NCBI GenBank assembly: GCA_026392115.1
Contig: JAPLCQ010000098.1
Location: 1-64,000 of the forward strand
Source: Armatimonadota bacterium
GTDB lineage: Bacteria; Armatimonadota; Chthonomonadetes; Chthonomonadales; CAJBBX01
DNA: 64,000 bases
Direction of reading: 5' to 3'
Each line of letters opens with the position of its first letter. The first letter of the stretch is position 1. Position numbers and translations under genes: made by a program. Under the pieces are notes generated by a model that saw only the letters and a list, made by a program, of their open reading frames with translations, had not been told where the DNA came from and made no database searches. Of the stretch, positions 35,075-42,928 are shown in pieces.

Positions 35075-35174
35075 GAACATGTGAGGCAGTGGTGTGGGGT
35101 AACCCGCATTACAGCCAACTGGCTCTCTCAAGCCCGGCTCTGGAATGGTGTGCCGCCTTCCAGGGCCTTTTTTT
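35075..35174 (+). ncRNA. Putative small RNA, copy 1
   Basis: About 100 nucleotides from GAACATGTGAGGCAG to a T7 run. It contains a GGGTAACCC hairpin, a second hairpin GGCT-CTCTCA-AGCC with a C/U-rich loop, and a 10-bp terminator stem GGCTCTGGAA/TTCCAGGGCC followed by seven T. Upstream are TTGCCG and TACAGTATT. A homologous unit lies at 35338-35438. No coding frame follows on this strand, so a free-standing RNA is more likely than a leader. It matches no RNA family I know. Confidence 0.6.
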
Positions 35175-35302
35175 GCCTCAGGCGTGCCGCACCCCTCGCC
35201 GCGTCGGCTCTCGTTACTGCTCCATGCCCCGTATCCTGGTTCGGGTCAGACCAGATGAATACCAGAGCATCGGGGTTCTGCGCCATCTTGGGCCGCAAGG
35301 TC

Positions 35303-35331
35303 TTGCGTCGTCGGCGAGTCCGGGATATATT
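35303..35331 (+). promoter_or_regulatory. Promoter of small RNA copy 2
   Basis: TTGCGT, a 17-base spacer and TATATT, positioned so that transcription would begin about 7 bases later, at the conserved GAACATGTGAGG segment. Confidence 0.65.
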
Positions 35332-35337
35332 ATCTGC

Positions 35338-35438
35338 GAACATGTGAGGCAGAGGTGCGGGGCATCCCCTGTACCGCTACCTATGGCTCTCTCAAGCCCG
35401 GCCCTGGTATGGTGTGCCGCCTGCCAGGGCCTTTTTTT
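35338..35438 (+). ncRNA. Putative small RNA, copy 2
   Basis: About 101 nucleotides, homologous to copy 1. It begins with the same GAACATGTGAGGCAG and has a GGGG-CAT-CCCC hairpin in place of GGGTAACCC, the identical GGCT-CTCTCA-AGCC hairpin, and a terminator stem GGCCCTGG/CCAGGGCC with seven T. A T-to-C change in the terminator stem (a T-G pair in copy 1 becomes C-G) keeps the pairing. The C/U-rich loop could pair with GGAGAG-like ribosome sites (inference). Its terminator lies just past the stop of the convergent barrel gene at 35446. Confidence 0.65.
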
Positions 35439-35445
35439 GTCTGGC

Positions 35446-36342
35446 CTACAGCCGCACCCGGCACTGCATCCACCAGACCCCCTTGCCGTTCACCACTCCG
35501 GCGCCGGGCTCCACCGTCAGCGTCTTGCTCGCGCCGATGATCACGCCGCCCGTGGCGCTCCGCAGGTTGGTGTTGTCACCGCTGGCGTCGTTGCCGTAAA
35601 TCCACGAGAGATAGGGCGCGTACCGGGTCCGCGTGTCGAACTCCGCGGTCACGGCGGCGAACCGGAAGCTGCCCTGGCTCGACATCGCCTCCAGGGCCTC
35701 GCCCACGAGCGTGCAGCGCCCGAGGCGCCGGGTTGCGTCGGCGCCGATGGCCAGGTCATGAACGCTGCCGAACAGCAGGCCGCGCCCGGCTCCAATGGAG
35801 AGACCCGCCGCGCTGCCGTTCTCCCACTTCTTGCCCAGCCGCGCGTAGGCGTTGCCGCGGCGGACGCCGTCATCGTAGGCGGCGGCGCTGCTCAGGCTGA
35901 GGCCGCCAACGGTCGTATCTGCCGCCACGCCCCACTTCGCCTCGTACTCCCACGCCTGCGCGGCGAAGGGCACATAGCGCTTGCCCACCCAGACGCGTCC
36001 ATCGTGGGGTAACCGACCCGACCAATAGGCTTCCTCCGGCTGTTGGCAGCACCGATCGGCGCCGTTTTGGATGTCGCCGAGACCCAGGGAGACCCGGGCG
36101 CTGGAGCCGTCGGCCATGTTCCAGTCGAGCCCGGCCTTGGAGGGGTAGGCGACCATGGCGCCGGCCCACTGGCCGTCAATGTGCCTGCGCACGGCGCCCG
36201 TCATGTTGCTCAGGCCCCAGTAGGCATCGAGGTGGAACACGGGGCCCATCGGCGGCGTTTCCGGCTCTGGTCCGGCGACTGCCGCCAGGGGTGCGAGGCC
36301 CACGAACGTCGCGACCGCAAGGGGCAGCATCCGTCTGCTCAT
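35446..36342 (-). CDS. Secreted beta-barrel-like protein, paralogue 1
   Basis: A 298-residue exported protein with signal peptide MSRRMLPLAVATFVGLAPLAAVAG, then PETPPMGPVFHLDAYWGLSNM and repeated beta-strands (GRVWVGKRYVPFAAQAWEYE, GLSIGAGRGLLFGSVHDL), ending in WWMQCRVRL. It looks like an outer-membrane or surface barrel of unknown function. AAGGAG lies 8 bases before ATG 36342. The neighbouring gene at 36535 is a close paralogue in the same orientation, so the pair arose by tandem duplication. A hairpin follows both stops. Confidence 0.75.
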   Translation of the reverse strand: MSRRMLPLAVATFVGLAPLAAVAGPEPETPPMGPVFHLDAYWGLSNMTGAVRRHIDGQWAGAMVAYPSKAGLDWNMADGSSARVSLGLGDIQNGADRCCQQPEEAYWSGRLPHDGRVWVGKRYVPFAAQAWEYEAKWGVAADTTVGGLSLSSAAAYDDGVRRGNAYARLGKKWENGSAAGLSIGAGRGLLFGSVHDLAIGADATRRLGRCTLVGEALEAMSSQGSFRFAAVTAEFDTRTRYAPYLSWIYGNDASGDNTNLRSATGGVIIGASKTLTVEPGAGVVNGKGVWWMQCRVRL

Positions 36343-36488
36343 AGGGCGAACTCCTTCATCCTCGCGAAGGCGCCGAGCGCCTGCGTATCGTTGCCACGAG
36401 GCCGCTCAGATGTCCGCCGCACGCCGCGTCGGCGCGTGAACGGTCCAGGACGACACCAGCGGCCGCTGGATGTGGCGGCAGACGAGGC

Positions 36489-36520
36489 GGCCCTGGCAAG
36501 GCTGACCGCCTTCCAGGGCA
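36489..36520 (-). terminator. Hairpin after barrel paralogue 2
   Basis: GCCCTGG/CCAGGGC with an inner AAGGC/GCCTT stem, located about 15 bases after the stop at 36535 on the minus strand. It corresponds in position to the terminator hairpin after paralogue 1 but has lost the T-run. Confidence 0.5.
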
Positions 36521-36534
36521 TCTGTGCGCCTGGG

Positions 36535-37431
36535 CTACAGCCGTACGCGGCCCTGAAGCCACCAGACCCCCTTGCCGTTCACTACTCCGGCGCCGGGTTC
36601 CACCGTCAGCGTCTTGCTCGCGCCGATGATGACGCCGCCGATCGCGCTCCGCAGGTTGGTGTTGTCCTCGCTGTTGTCGTGCGAGTAGAGCCACGAGACA
36701 TACGGCGTGTACCGGGTGCATGTGTCAAACTCCGCAGAGAGGGACGCGAAACGGAAGCCGCCCTTGCTCGACATCGCCTCCATGGCCTCGCCCACGAGCT
36801 TGCACCGTCCCAGGCGCCGCGTGGCATCCGCGGCGATCGCCAGGTCGTGCGCGCTGCCGAACAGCAGTCCGCGCCCGGCTCCGACGGAGATGCCCGCCGC
36901 GCTGCCGTTCTCCCACTGCTTGCCCAGCCGGGTGTAGGCGTTGCCGCGTCGGGTCCGCTCGTCGAACGCCGCGGTGCTGCTCAGGCTGAGATCACCGACG
37001 CGCGTATCGGCCGCCACGCCCCATTTCGCCTCGTACTCCCAGGCCTGCGCGGCGAAGGGCACGTACCGCTTGCCGACCCAGACGCGCCCGTCGTTGGCGA
37101 GCTTGCCGGACCAGTACGCCTCGTTCGGCTGGTGGAAGACATGGGCGCTGCCGTTGTGCATGTCGCCGAGCCCCACGGTGACGCGGGCGTTGGATCCGTC
37201 CGCCATGTTCCAGTCGAGGCCGGCGTATGAGGGGTAGCTCACCATGGCTCCGGCCCACTGACCGTCGATATGGCGGCGCAGCGAGCCGGTCATGTTGCTG
37301 AGGCCCCAGTAGGCATCCAGGAGGAAGACGGGGCCCATCGGCGGCGTTTTTGGCTCTTGTTCGGCCGCGGTCGCCAGGGGCGCAAGGCCCAGGAGGGTCG
37401 CGGCAACCAGGGACAGCATGGATCGGCTCAT
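36535..37431 (-). CDS. Secreted beta-barrel-like protein, paralogue 2
   Basis: A 298-residue exported protein closely similar along its whole length to paralogue 1: signal peptide MSRSMLSLVAATLLGLAPLA, KTPPMGPVFLLDAYWGLSNM, GRVWVGKRYVPFAAQAWEYE, and the C-terminus WWLQGRVRL. Function unknown. ATG 37431 has AAGGAG at 8 bases, in the same leader context as paralogue 1, which supports this start over an in-frame ATG at 37473. It is divergent from the hybrid cluster protein gene. Confidence 0.75.
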   Translation of the reverse strand: MSRSMLSLVAATLLGLAPLATAAEQEPKTPPMGPVFLLDAYWGLSNMTGSLRRHIDGQWAGAMVSYPSYAGLDWNMADGSNARVTVGLGDMHNGSAHVFHQPNEAYWSGKLANDGRVWVGKRYVPFAAQAWEYEAKWGVAADTRVGDLSLSSTAAFDERTRRGNAYTRLGKQWENGSAAGISVGAGRGLLFGSAHDLAIAADATRRLGRCKLVGEAMEAMSSKGGFRFASLSAEFDTCTRYTPYVSWLYSHDNSEDNTNLRSAIGGVIIGASKTLTVEPGAGVVNGKGVWWLQGRVRL

Positions 37432-37523
37432 CGGGCGGACTCCTTCATCAGCGGCTCTGGATTTGGCGCTCAAGTACCGTCGGCGCTAAGCCGCAGTACC
37501 AATATACCGCCGACGCAGGCCCG

Positions 37524-37553
37524 TTGACTCGTGCCCGGAGGCTGGGGTATTCT
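37524..37553 (+). promoter_or_regulatory. Promoter of the hybrid cluster protein gene
   Basis: TTGACT, an 18-base spacer and TATTCT. The predicted start is near 37560, about 77 bases before ATG 37637 and immediately before the palindrome at 37565-37590. Confidence 0.65.
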
Positions 37554-37564
37554 GGGATCAGGAA

Positions 37565-37590
37565 GACGATAAGCCGATCCGGTTATCGTC
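37565..37590 (+). promoter_or_regulatory. Palindromic candidate operator upstream of hcp
   Basis: GACGATAA and TTATCGTC are perfect inverted 8-mers separated by 10 bases, placed just downstream of the predicted transcription start. This position fits a repressor site; an mRNA hairpin is the alternative. It does not match the FNR/HcpR-type consensus I know. Confidence 0.55.
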
Positions 37591-37636
37591 AGATTGTCCG
37601 CCGCACGACCTGCGGCCACCAAAGGAGTTCAGCGTC

Positions 37637-39274
37637 ATGTTCTGTTACCAGTGTGAGCAGACCCTCAAGGGGACGGGTTGCACCGATCAGGGCGTCTGCG
37701 GCAAGGACGCCACCACGGCGGCCCTCCAGGACCTTCTGCTCTTCGCGTGCCGGGGCATCGCCACCTACGCGCATCATTCGCGCCTGCTGGGTGTGGTGGA
37801 CCGCGAGGCCGACCAGGCCGTCATCGAGGGGCTCTTCACGACGGTCACCAACGTCAACTTCCACCCGATCCTGCTTGAGCGCCAGGTGCGCGAGGCCGCC
37901 CAGGTCCGCGACCGCGCCAGGGCGCGCTACGAAGCCGCCGCCGGCGCCGCCGCTCAGAGCTTCAACGGCCCCTGTAGCTGGGTTCCGGCTGACGATACGG
38001 ACATGCTGGTGGCGCAGGGGCGGTTCGCGGCCATCACCGGGCGCCGAGCGGCGCTGGGCGACGACTACGTGGGCCTGCAGGAGCTGCTGACCTACGGTCT
38101 CAAGGGCGCTGCGGCCTACTACGAGCACGCCGTGAAGCTGGGTGTGACCGACGACGCCGTGGCCGCCCAGTTCAACGAGCTGGTCTGGTGCCTCAGCCGC
38201 ACCGACCTGAGCGCCGACGAGCTGCTGGGCAAGTGTCTGGAGACCGGCACGCTGAACCTCCGCGTCATGGAGCTGCTGGACGAGGCCCATACCAACACAT
38301 TCGGCCATCCCGAGCCCACGCAGGTCCGCGTCGAGCCGCTGAAGGGCAAGGCCATCGTCGTCTCAGGTCACGACCTGCCCGACCTCTACGCACTCCTGCA
38401 GCAGACCGAGGGCAAGGGCATCAACGTCTACACCCACGGCGAGATGCTCCCGGCGCACGGCTACCCCGAGCTCAAGAAGTTCAAGCACCTAGTCGGCAAC
38501 TTCGGCGGGCCCTGGCAGAACCAGGTCGCCGAGTTCAACGACCTCCCCGGCGCCGTGCTGATGACGACCAACTGCATCCAGCGCCCGACGGACGAGTACA
38601 TCGACCGCATCTTCACCTCGGGCCTCGTGGCCTGGCCCGGCGTCCTGCATATCAGCGACCAGGACTTCACCCCGGTCATCGAGGCCGCCCTGGCCGCACC
38701 CGGCTTCACCGAGGACGGTCCCGAGCGCTTCACCATGGTGGGCTTCGGCCACAACGCGGTCCTGAGCGTGGCCGACAAGGTCATCGGCGCCGTCAAGAGC
38801 GGCGAGATCAAGCACTTCTTCCTCATCGGCGGGTGCGACGGCGGCAAGCCGGGCCGCAACTACTACACCAAGCTGGCCCAGGCCGCGCCCAAGGACACGG
38901 TGATCCTCACCCTGGCCTGCGGCAAGTACCGCTTCAACAAGCTGGAGTTCGGCACGGTCGCCGGCCTGCCCCGCATGCTCGACATCGGCCAGTGCAACGA
39001 CACCTACTCGGCCATCAAGATCGCCTCGGCCCTGGCCGGCGCGTTCGAGTGCGGCGTGAACGACCTGCCGCTCTCGATCATCCTATCCTGGTACGAGCAG
39101 AAGGCCGTGGCGGTGCTCCTCACCCTCCTCAGCCTGGGCATCAAGGGCATGCGCATCGGCCCGTCGCTGCCGGCGTTCCTCACGCCCAACCTGGTGAGCA
39201 AGATCGTCGAGGCCTACGACCTGAAGCCCATCGGCACCGTCGAGGGCGACATGGCGGCCATGCTGTCGGCGTAG
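37637..39274 (+). CDS. hcp: Hybrid cluster protein (hydroxylamine reductase)
   Basis: A 545-residue iron-sulfur protein linked to nitric oxide and hydroxylamine detoxification in anaerobic or microaerobic metabolism. The N-terminus MFCYQCEQTLKGTGCTDQG gives Cys 3, 6, 15 and 21 for the proximal cluster, the C-x2-C-x8-C-x5-C arrangement. Hybrid-cluster ligands are visible in GGCDGGKPGRNYYT, TLACGKYRFN and IGQCNDTYSA. AAAGGAG lies 9 bases before ATG 37637. No hcr reductase gene is adjacent. It has its own promoter and palindrome and is followed by a strong hairpin. Confidence 0.93.
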   Translation: MFCYQCEQTLKGTGCTDQGVCGKDATTAALQDLLLFACRGIATYAHHSRLLGVVDREADQAVIEGLFTTVTNVNFHPILLERQVREAAQVRDRARARYEAAAGAAAQSFNGPCSWVPADDTDMLVAQGRFAAITGRRAALGDDYVGLQELLTYGLKGAAAYYEHAVKLGVTDDAVAAQFNELVWCLSRTDLSADELLGKCLETGTLNLRVMELLDEAHTNTFGHPEPTQVRVEPLKGKAIVVSGHDLPDLYALLQQTEGKGINVYTHGEMLPAHGYPELKKFKHLVGNFGGPWQNQVAEFNDLPGAVLMTTNCIQRPTDEYIDRIFTSGLVAWPGVLHISDQDFTPVIEAALAAPGFTEDGPERFTMVGFGHNAVLSVADKVIGAVKSGEIKHFFLIGGCDGGKPGRNYYTKLAQAAPKDTVILTLACGKYRFNKLEFGTVAGLPRMLDIGQCNDTYSAIKIASALAGAFECGVNDLPLSIILSWYEQKAVAVLLTLLSLGIKGMRIGPSLPAFLTPNLVSKIVEAYDLKPIGTVEGDMAAMLSA

Positions 39275-39303
39275 GCTGCTGCAATCCAACCGAAGCCGGC
39301 CTG

Positions 39304-39332
39304 GAGGCGTCCCGCATCGTGCGGGGCGCCTC
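39304..39332. terminator. Bidirectional terminator between hcp and the S9 peptidase gene
   Basis: GAGGCGTCCCGCA and TGCGGGGCGCCTC pair over 13 positions (one T-G) around a TCG loop. It sits directly between the two convergent stop codons. No T-run follows on either side. Confidence 0.6.
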
Positions 39333-41855
39333 TCAGCGTCGCGGCTCCACTCCCCAGAGCGCTCGCACGAAGAAGTCCCGGAGCCGCCGCGTGCCGTAGG
39401 GGGTGCCGCTTGGGCAGTGGCCGCCGTTGGGCACCACTAGCAGGTCGAAGTCCTTGTCCGCCTTGATGAGCGCGTCGACCACCTGCATGGTGCTTGCCGG
39501 GTCGACGTTGGTGTCCATCTCCCCGACGATGAGCAGCAGCTTGCCCTTGATGCTCTTGGCGTTGGTGACGTTGGACTGCTCGGCGTAGTGCGGGCCCACG
39601 GGCCAGCCCATCCAGAGTTCGTTCCACCAGACCTTGTCCATGCGGTTGTCATGGCAGCCGCAGTCGGCCACGGCCGCTTTGTAGAAGTCCGGGTAGGCCT
39701 CCAGCCCGCGCAGCGCGTTCTGCCCGCCCGCCGATCCGCCGTAGATGCCCACGCGAGTCAGGTCCATCCACGGGCGCGTCCTGGCCGCCGACTGCATCCA
39801 TAGGATGCGGTCAGGGAAGCCCGCGTCGCCCAGGTTCCGGGCGCAGACATCGTGGAACGCCTTGGATCGGCCCGACGTGCCCATGCCGTCCATCTGCACG
39901 ACGATGAAGCCCAGCTCGGCCAGCTCCTGCATCCCGTTCCACGCCGACCAGCCCTTGGGCGTGAAGAAGCCCTGCGGACCGGCGTAGATGCTCTCGATGA
40001 CCGGATAGCGCTTGCCCGGCCTGAAGTTCGAGGGCCGGTAGATGACCCCGTAGATATCGGTCAACCCGTCGCGGCCCTTGGCGGCGAACCGCTCGGGCAT
40101 CTTCCAGCCCGCCTTCACCAGCGCCGAGGCGTCGCCCCGCTCCAGCAGGCAGAGCGGCGAGCCGTCCCGCGCGCGCCGGAGTTCGGTGACCGGCGGCATG
40201 TCGGTCCGCGAGTAGGCGTCCAGGTAGAGCTCCCCGTCCGGCGAATAGGTGAGGGCGTGGTTACCGTCGCCGCCGGTCAGCCGCACCAACCCCTTGCCGT
40301 CGAAGCCCACCCGGCACTGGTGGAGGTAGTAGGGGTCCTGGCCGGCGTCGATGCCTCCGCAACTGAACCAGACCGCCCGCTTCGTCTCATCCACGCGCTC
40401 CACGCTCCGCACCACCCATGCGCCCTGCGTCACGCGGCTCTTCACGGCGCCTGTGCGGCTGTCGATGAGGTAGAGGTGGTTCCAGCCGTCCCGCTCCGAC
40501 ATCCAGAGAATCTCGTTCGTTGCATCCAGATACCGGCAGAAGTACTTGCCCGCGTAGTCGATGAAGGTCTTGCTGGTCTCGTCCACGACGGCCGTGGCGG
40601 CGCCTGATGCGGCGTCCACCGCGATGATACGAAGGACCTGATGCCCGCGCTGGTTGTAGAGGAACGTGAAGCGCGACGAGTCTGCGTCCCACCGAATATC
40701 GGAGACCGACCAGGCGTGCGGGAAGAGCGTGTTCGCCACCGGGACTTCGCGCCGCGCCGCCACGTCGAAGAGGTGCGGCGTGGGGACGGGGAGCTTGTCG
40801 CCGGGCTTGTTGTAGTCCAGCGTCAGGAGCTTGGGCTGCACCTGGTCTGGTGGCGAGGATTGCACGATGTAGACCTTGTGCTCCTCTCCCGCCAGCGTCC
40901 GCACCGCCACCAGCCGCTGTGAGTCGGGCGCCCAGACGATCTCGCCGTAGGCGTCGCCGGGCTTGCCGTCGGCGCTCAGGGCCGTCTCGGCTCCCGTGGC
41001 CGCGTCGCGGAGCCAGACGTTGGCGGCTCGCAGGAAGGCGACCCACTTGCCGTCGGGCGAGCGCCCCGGCTCACCCTGTCGCGTCTGCTCCCCGCGCCCC
41101 CGTGGCCGGCCGCTGGTCCGCTGCGGCGCGCTGCCGTCGATGACGGCCGTCCCCGGGCTGTCCGCCGCCTCGTAGACGCCCAGCGTCTTGCCTGCGGCAT
41201 CGGTGGCGAGCCATACGTGGCCCGCGAACGAGTGCTGTTCGCGGCTCTCGCCGGTGGCCAGCGTGCCGTAGGCCTTGCGTCCGCCCTCGCTGTCGATCCA
41301 GAAGAGGCTGATGGGCCCGCCAGTGCGGTTCTGGAAGAGGATGGCCGACTCCTCGCCTGTGCGGCTGGAAGGCCTGACCTGCATCGAGCGCGGCAGCGTG
41401 GCCTGCTCCGGCGCCGTCCCGGTCGCCGGCGCGATGGCGTAGTCGGTCAGGGAACAGCGCCACGCCTTGCCGCCCGCGCCGAAGGTGACGGCGGTGCAGG
41501 CATCATCCAGCGCGATGGCGTCGAACGGCAGCTTGGCGCCGTCCACGGGTTTGCCGAGGGCCGTCGCCAGCGCCGCCGCGAGTCGCTTGTGGTCGAAGGC
41601 CAGCGCCCGGCGGCCTGCCTGCGCATCGACGAGGACGAACTCCTTGCGCCCCTCCGCCAGGTCGTTGCGGTACCAGAACCGGCGCCCGCCGGCGAACCAG
41701 TGCGGCTGCACCCGGGTGCGGAACACAGAGGCCCGCGCCGCGGCGCGCATCGTCTCGATGCGGGCGTAGTCCTCCTTGGCGCCCTGGCCCAGGGCGGGGT
41801 ACGTCAAGAGCAGTGCGGCAAGGGCGAGGGCAGGCGAGCAACGAAGCTCCGGCAT
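39333..41855 (-). CDS. Secreted S9-family prolyl oligopeptidase / dipeptidyl-peptidase IV-like protease
   Basis: An 840-residue exported serine peptidase. Signal peptide MPELRCSPALALAALLLTYPALG, then a DPP IV-type beta-propeller (about 40-590), then the alpha/beta-hydrolase domain with nucleophile YGGSAGG (Ser at about 708), Asp in GEMDTNVDP (about 781) and His in NGGHCP (about 813). It probably releases dipeptides from imported or periplasmic peptides. GAGG lies 9 bases before ATG 41855. A symmetric array of ATGTCA/TGACAT hexamers lies about 80-130 bases upstream. Confidence 0.9.
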   Translation of the reverse strand: MPELRCSPALALAALLLTYPALGQGAKEDYARIETMRAAARASVFRTRVQPHWFAGGRRFWYRNDLAEGRKEFVLVDAQAGRRALAFDHKRLAAALATALGKPVDGAKLPFDAIALDDACTAVTFGAGGKAWRCSLTDYAIAPATGTAPEQATLPRSMQVRPSSRTGEESAILFQNRTGGPISLFWIDSEGGRKAYGTLATGESREQHSFAGHVWLATDAAGKTLGVYEAADSPGTAVIDGSAPQRTSGRPRGRGEQTRQGEPGRSPDGKWVAFLRAANVWLRDAATGAETALSADGKPGDAYGEIVWAPDSQRLVAVRTLAGEEHKVYIVQSSPPDQVQPKLLTLDYNKPGDKLPVPTPHLFDVAARREVPVANTLFPHAWSVSDIRWDADSSRFTFLYNQRGHQVLRIIAVDAASGAATAVVDETSKTFIDYAGKYFCRYLDATNEILWMSERDGWNHLYLIDSRTGAVKSRVTQGAWVVRSVERVDETKRAVWFSCGGIDAGQDPYYLHQCRVGFDGKGLVRLTGGDGNHALTYSPDGELYLDAYSRTDMPPVTELRRARDGSPLCLLERGDASALVKAGWKMPERFAAKGRDGLTDIYGVIYRPSNFRPGKRYPVIESIYAGPQGFFTPKGWSAWNGMQELAELGFIVVQMDGMGTSGRSKAFHDVCARNLGDAGFPDRILWMQSAARTRPWMDLTRVGIYGGSAGGQNALRGLEAYPDFYKAAVADCGCHDNRMDKVWWNELWMGWPVGPHYAEQSNVTNAKSIKGKLLLIVGEMDTNVDPASTMQVVDALIKADKDFDLLVVPNGGHCPSGTPYGTRRLRDFFVRALWGVEPRR

Positions 41856-41936
41856 GACGGCAAACCTCAGTGGTTGGGGTGGCTCCATTCTACTTCGAGC
41901 AGGCAAGCGGCCCGGCGCCGGCCCTGATAGACCGTC

Positions 41937-41987
41937 ATGTCATCCGGTCAGTAATGTCACGACTTCAACGCATGACATCACTGACAT
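41937..41987. repeat. Symmetric array of ATGTCA / TGACAT hexamers
   Basis: ATGTCA occurs at 41937 and 41954, and TGACAT at 41973 and 41982. The inner pair lies in a longer dyad, GTCAGT-A-ATGTCA against TGACAT-C-ACTGAC (41947-41985). It is upstream of the S9 peptidase and just after the stop of the HEAT-like gene, so it may be an operator for the former or a terminator for the latter. Confidence 0.55.
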
Positions 41988-42001
41988 GACTGACAGCCGA
42001 A

Positions 42002-42850
42002 TCACCCCTTCGCTTCCTCACCAGCCGGCGCCTCCGCCGCCCGCACCAGCCGGTCCGCATCGGTGGCGAAGACGCCCGCCGCGGCGGGGCGGACCAGTCT
42101 GTCGCCCAGCGCCGATGCGTCGGCCGGGCGCAGGAGGGTGCCGTACTGGGTCAGCCGCACGGCCGCCGCCTCGGCTCCGGGCAGCACCTCGGCGGCGAGC
42201 TTGCGGATCGCCGGGTCGGCTCCGGCCTTGTGCTCTCCGGCGGCCACCTCGCGGATCGCTTTCACAGCGGCCTCATCGGCCACCTGCTCGTAGCCCTTCA
42301 GGATCGCCGCGCTCAGCCTGGGGTTCTTGTGGGCCAGCAGCCGCTTGGTCAGCGCCTTGCGGTGCGCCTCCTCCAGCAGGTCGTGGTCGCTGGCCTTGAG
42401 GCGCGGCAGCAGCTCCACCAGCGTGGGCTCGACGGCTGCGGTCGTCTCCTTGTCTTGGAACTCCAGCGCCTCGGTCAGTGGGCCCACGCCGCGCACGTCG
42501 TCGTACTTGGCCAGCTCCTTGGCGGCGTTGCGCTGGGCCTGGCTCGCGGCAAAGAGCGTGGCAAGAACTCCGGTCATGCCGCCGAAGCTACCCATGCTCT
42601 TGCCGTGGTCGGTAGCGACCATGATGATAACGAGTAGCGCGTAGAAGCAGAGGATGCCGATGCCCACCTTGCGCCGCTTGGCCCGCCGCACGCCCTCGGC
42701 GCGCACGGTCGCCAGCAGGGCATCGACGCCCGCCTGGTCCACCACCTGGCGCGCCTGCTCGCGGACCTGCACCTTCTTGCTGCTCAGGGCCTCTAGGGTC
42801 TTCGAGTCGATGGCCTGGCCTTGCGGCTCCTCGTGTATGAGACTGCCCAC
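42002..42850 (-). CDS. Membrane-anchored HEAT-like repeat protein
   Basis: A 282-residue protein with an N-terminal helical part, one or two membrane segments (about 63-105: VGIGILCFYALLVIIMVAT, then GGMTGVLATLFAAS) and a C-terminal helical solenoid of HEAT-like repeats (GVGPLTEALEFQDKETTAAV, PTLVELLPRLKASD). Function unknown; such proteins usually act by protein binding. Start is GTG 42850 with AGGAG 6 bases upstream. It follows the DUF6785-like membrane protein gene by 78 bases and may be in its operon. Confidence 0.7.
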   Translation of the reverse strand: MGSLIHEEPQGQAIDSKTLEALSSKKVQVREQARQVVDQAGVDALLATVRAEGVRRAKRRKVGIGILCFYALLVIIMVATDHGKSMGSFGGMTGVLATLFAASQAQRNAAKELAKYDDVRGVGPLTEALEFQDKETTAAVEPTLVELLPRLKASDHDLLEEAHRKALTKRLLAHKNPRLSAAILKGYEQVADEAAVKAIREVAAGEHKAGADPAIRKLAAEVLPGAEAAAVRLTQYGTLLRPADASALGDRLVRPAAAGVFATDADRLVRAAEAPAGEEAKG

Positions 42851-42928
42851 TCTATGCTCCTGTCGGCGGCGGCCTTGGCGGCGCCGCTGACGAATCTGAC
42901 GGACCGGGCCTCCCTCTCGTTTCGCGCC

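Noticed and set aside
35075-35438. Identity of the tandem RNAs as SRP RNA, 6S RNA or a fluoride/ZTP riboswitch
   Set aside because: The SRP GGAAGGAAGCAGC-type motif and the riboswitch consensus cores are absent, and no gene follows on the strand.
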